Positions 4,299-5,632 of a stretch of 5,632 bases of DNA are shown one piece after another. The notes below the pieces were generated by a model. The model was not told where the DNA came from. It was given only the letters and a program-made list of their open reading frames with translations, and ran no database searches. This DNA comes from an uncultured Methanomethylovorans sp. GTDB taxonomy: Archaea > Halobacteriota > Methanosarcinia > Methanosarcinales > Methanosarcinaceae. Where the stretch lies: assembly GCA_937968035.1 (NCBI GenBank), contig CALBTS010000603.1, forward strand, positions 1 through 5,632, read 5' to 3'. The first letter of the stretch is position 1. Each line of letters starts with the position of its first letter. The translations under genes and the position numbers were made by a program.

Positions 4299-5473
4299 TT
4301 AGCTTTCTTCTTTATCCAAATTTTTATGTAAAGAAAGCAAAGACCGCTCTCTTCGTAACTCTTCTGCTAGTTCTTTTTCACTAGGTAAATATAACTGATA
4401 TTTGGATGCAAATATTTGTTGTTGACCTTCTGGTAATGTATAGCGGACAACAGCATCATTTTTATCAGCACACAACAAAATACCAATAGGTGGATTTTCC
4501 CATTCTTCAGTCATTTTACGGGTATAGTAATTTACATAGAGTTGCATTTGCCCAATATCTTGATGGTCAATTTATTTACTTTGAGGTCAACCAAGACAAA
4601 ACAGCGTAATAAACGGTTATAAAAAACAAGGTCAATATAAAAATGGTCTCCATCAATGGTGATTCTTTGCTGCCTTTTTACAAAACAAAATCCTTTGCCT
4701 AGTTCTAGCATAAATTCTTGTAAATGGGATAGCAGTAAAGACTCTAGTTTTGATTCGCTGAGTGTGGAAGATTCTTTTAATCCAAGGAATTCTAGCATAC
4801 AAGGGTCTTTGATAAGATCAGCAGGAGTATATTTTTCAGCTTTATTACGGGCTTGAGCAATCATTTTGCGTTTTTCTTTGCTCAAAATCAATCGTTCATA
4901 AAAAAGAGTACTGATTTGTCTCTCTAATTCTCTTGTAGACCAATTTTGTTCTATAGATTCTTGCTCATAAAAATTTCGAGCTTCAATCTTATCAACTTTA
5001 AGAAGCAAACGATAGTGAGTCCATGACAATTCTCCACGCAACGCGTGGAGTTTTTCTGCATAAACCAGATAAAATTGACGCATATACCAGAGATTATTCT
5101 TGCTAAAACCTTTTTTAAACTGTGCTGTCAATCGTTCTGACAGTAATTTGATTATCTGTTCCCCGTACTCGGCACGCTCTTGTCCCTTTTGCTCATGTTC
5201 TATAATTGCTTGACCTATAAGCCAATAGGCTTTAACCATTTCAAAATTTACATGACGTACAACATTGGAACGAGCTTCATGAAGAATAGAACATACTTTT
5301 TCGTACAATATTTCGACTTCATTTGGACTTTGTAACACTAAGGCATTTTCAGAAATTGTTTTTATAGATTTTTTCTTTTTTGATGTTTTAAGAAGAACAG
5401 TAGCTTTTTTAGGAGCTTCAACAATTGCTGTTGTGTCTTTTTTCTTTGATTTTGTTTGTTTTTTGATGGCCAT
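4299..5473 (-). pseudogene. YhcG-like DUF1016 / PDDEXK nuclease gene with a one-base frameshift
   Basis: Residues 1-303 are open from ATG at 5473. The frame then shifts at about 4565-4567 and continues in the next frame to TAA at 4299. Restoring one base within the ACC/CAT junction gives KLT followed by HQDIGQMQLYVNYY, the standard run of this family, and a 391-residue protein, the same length as yhcG-1. Without it the protein stops at residue 313. Visible motifs: a Lys-rich N-terminal tail (about 3-38), RAEYGEQII (100-108), ELSWTHYRLLL (148-158), LFYERLILSK (190-199), LEFLGLKESS (227-236), and FYIDLVFYN with VDLK (D281, D296, K298), the PDDEXK core with Asp in place of Glu. AGGAG at 5484-5480, six bases upstream, sets the start. 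The break falls just after the catalytic Lys. It may be a real mutation or a sequencing error in a short C run. Confidence 0.8.
5032..5050. repeat. Perfect 8-bp hairpin inside yhcG-2
   Basis: CTCCACGC (5032-5039) and GCGTGGAG (5043-5050) are inverted around three bases, within codons for LHALRGEL. It may be chance, but it is conspicuous against the AT-rich surroundings. Confidence 0.4.
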
Positions 5474-5512
5474 ATGATACTCCTGACAAAAGTATACTGA
5501 CAATCTAAAAAA

Positions 5513-5561
5513 GAGGCAGGCGGTGTCAGTTTCCGCTTTTCAGATCCGGAATCTTAGCCTC
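5513..5561 (-). promoter_or_regulatory. Conserved hairpin leader upstream of yhcG-2
   Basis: This is the second copy of the element at 1994-2041. GAGGC and GCCTC close it, and GCGG/CCGC forms the inner stem. The nine-base insert here (ATTCCGGAT) lies within AGAT-TCCGG-ATCT, which can form its own small hairpin. On the minus strand the closing GCCTC runs into six T residues, so this copy looks like an intrinsic terminator placed in the leader, 39 bp before the ATG; copy one has ATTTTAT at that place. An attenuator is one reading; a terminator for an upstream cassette is another. Confidence 0.6.
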
Positions 5562-5632
5562 AAAAAATATTAAATTTATAATAGGAGTTACGCAGACTTC
5601 TTTGCTCTTTGATAATCAAGGATTTTGAAAGA
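5562..5632. other. Right edge, AT-rich, no gene seen
   Basis: No reading frame is supported here. ATAGGAGTTACGCA at 5580-5593 resembles the GTTACGCA-type ends of some insertion sequences and MITEs, but no partner repeat lies inside the window. Confidence 0.3.

Noticed and set aside
4157..4384. Plus-strand 75-residue frame beginning in attC
   Set aside because: It starts inside the recombination site, runs through AT-rich spacer into the antisense of yhcG-2, and has no motif or Shine-Dalgarno sequence.
4299..4547. A separate short gene from the second part of yhcG-2
   Set aside because: Its sequence (QLYVNYY, then ENPPIGILLCADKND) is the C-terminal continuation of the same nuclease family, so it is a frameshift fragment and not a gene.
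5474..5503. Upstream ATG start for yhcG-2 at 5503
   Set aside because: It would place AGGAG inside the gene, and the ten extra residues have no family counterpart. The ATG at 5473 has the better ribosome-binding site.

Overview
The window is from an AT-rich bacterium, probably Gram-negative. It holds part of an array of single-gene cassettes, all read on the minus strand. The best overall reading is an integron cassette array. Several intergenic hairpins have attC recombination-site anatomy: outer TAAC/GTTA core boxes, an inner stem whose two arms differ by one unpaired base, and a short loop. These sites lie between genes that are otherwise unrelated. No integrase gene or attI site is in the window, so the array is inferred from its sites. 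The species cannot be fixed; AT-rich hosts with cassette arrays, such as Treponema denticola, are one possibility only.

Read 5' to 3' on the minus strand (descending coordinates), the order is: a 49-bp hairpin leader; a frameshifted YhcG/DUF1016 PDDEXK nuclease gene (yhcG-2, 5473-4299); an attC (4199-4140) followed by two tandem 90-bp hairpin units; an unrecognised 152-aa gene (3931-3473); a 290-bp gene-free stretch rich in inverted repeats; an attC (3181-3125); an inositol-monophosphatase/CysQ-family gene (3109-2255); a 213-bp AT-rich gap with a 60-bp-spaced direct repeat; a second hairpin leader; an intact YhcG/DUF1016 gene (yhcG-1, 1955-780) with a terminator; an attC (680-621) and one hairpin unit; and a DUF3892 gene (507-211). 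The left edge is the 3' end of a DDE transposase gene on the plus strand, converging on the DUF3892 gene and overlapping its end.

The most striking feature is that the two yhcG cassettes share nearly the same chassis. They have the same leader fold, the same Shine-Dalgarno context, a 391-codon gene, exactly 99 bp from stop codon to attC, and nearly identical attC and hairpin units. The proteins, however, are only distantly alike. Conserved flanks around a diverged nuclease suggest that the leader and the recombination site are functional parts of the cassette.

The genes do not form a metabolic pathway. They look like independent cargo: two possible nucleic-acid-targeting nucleases, a phosphatase and two small proteins of unknown function. 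A defence role for the nucleases is inference only.
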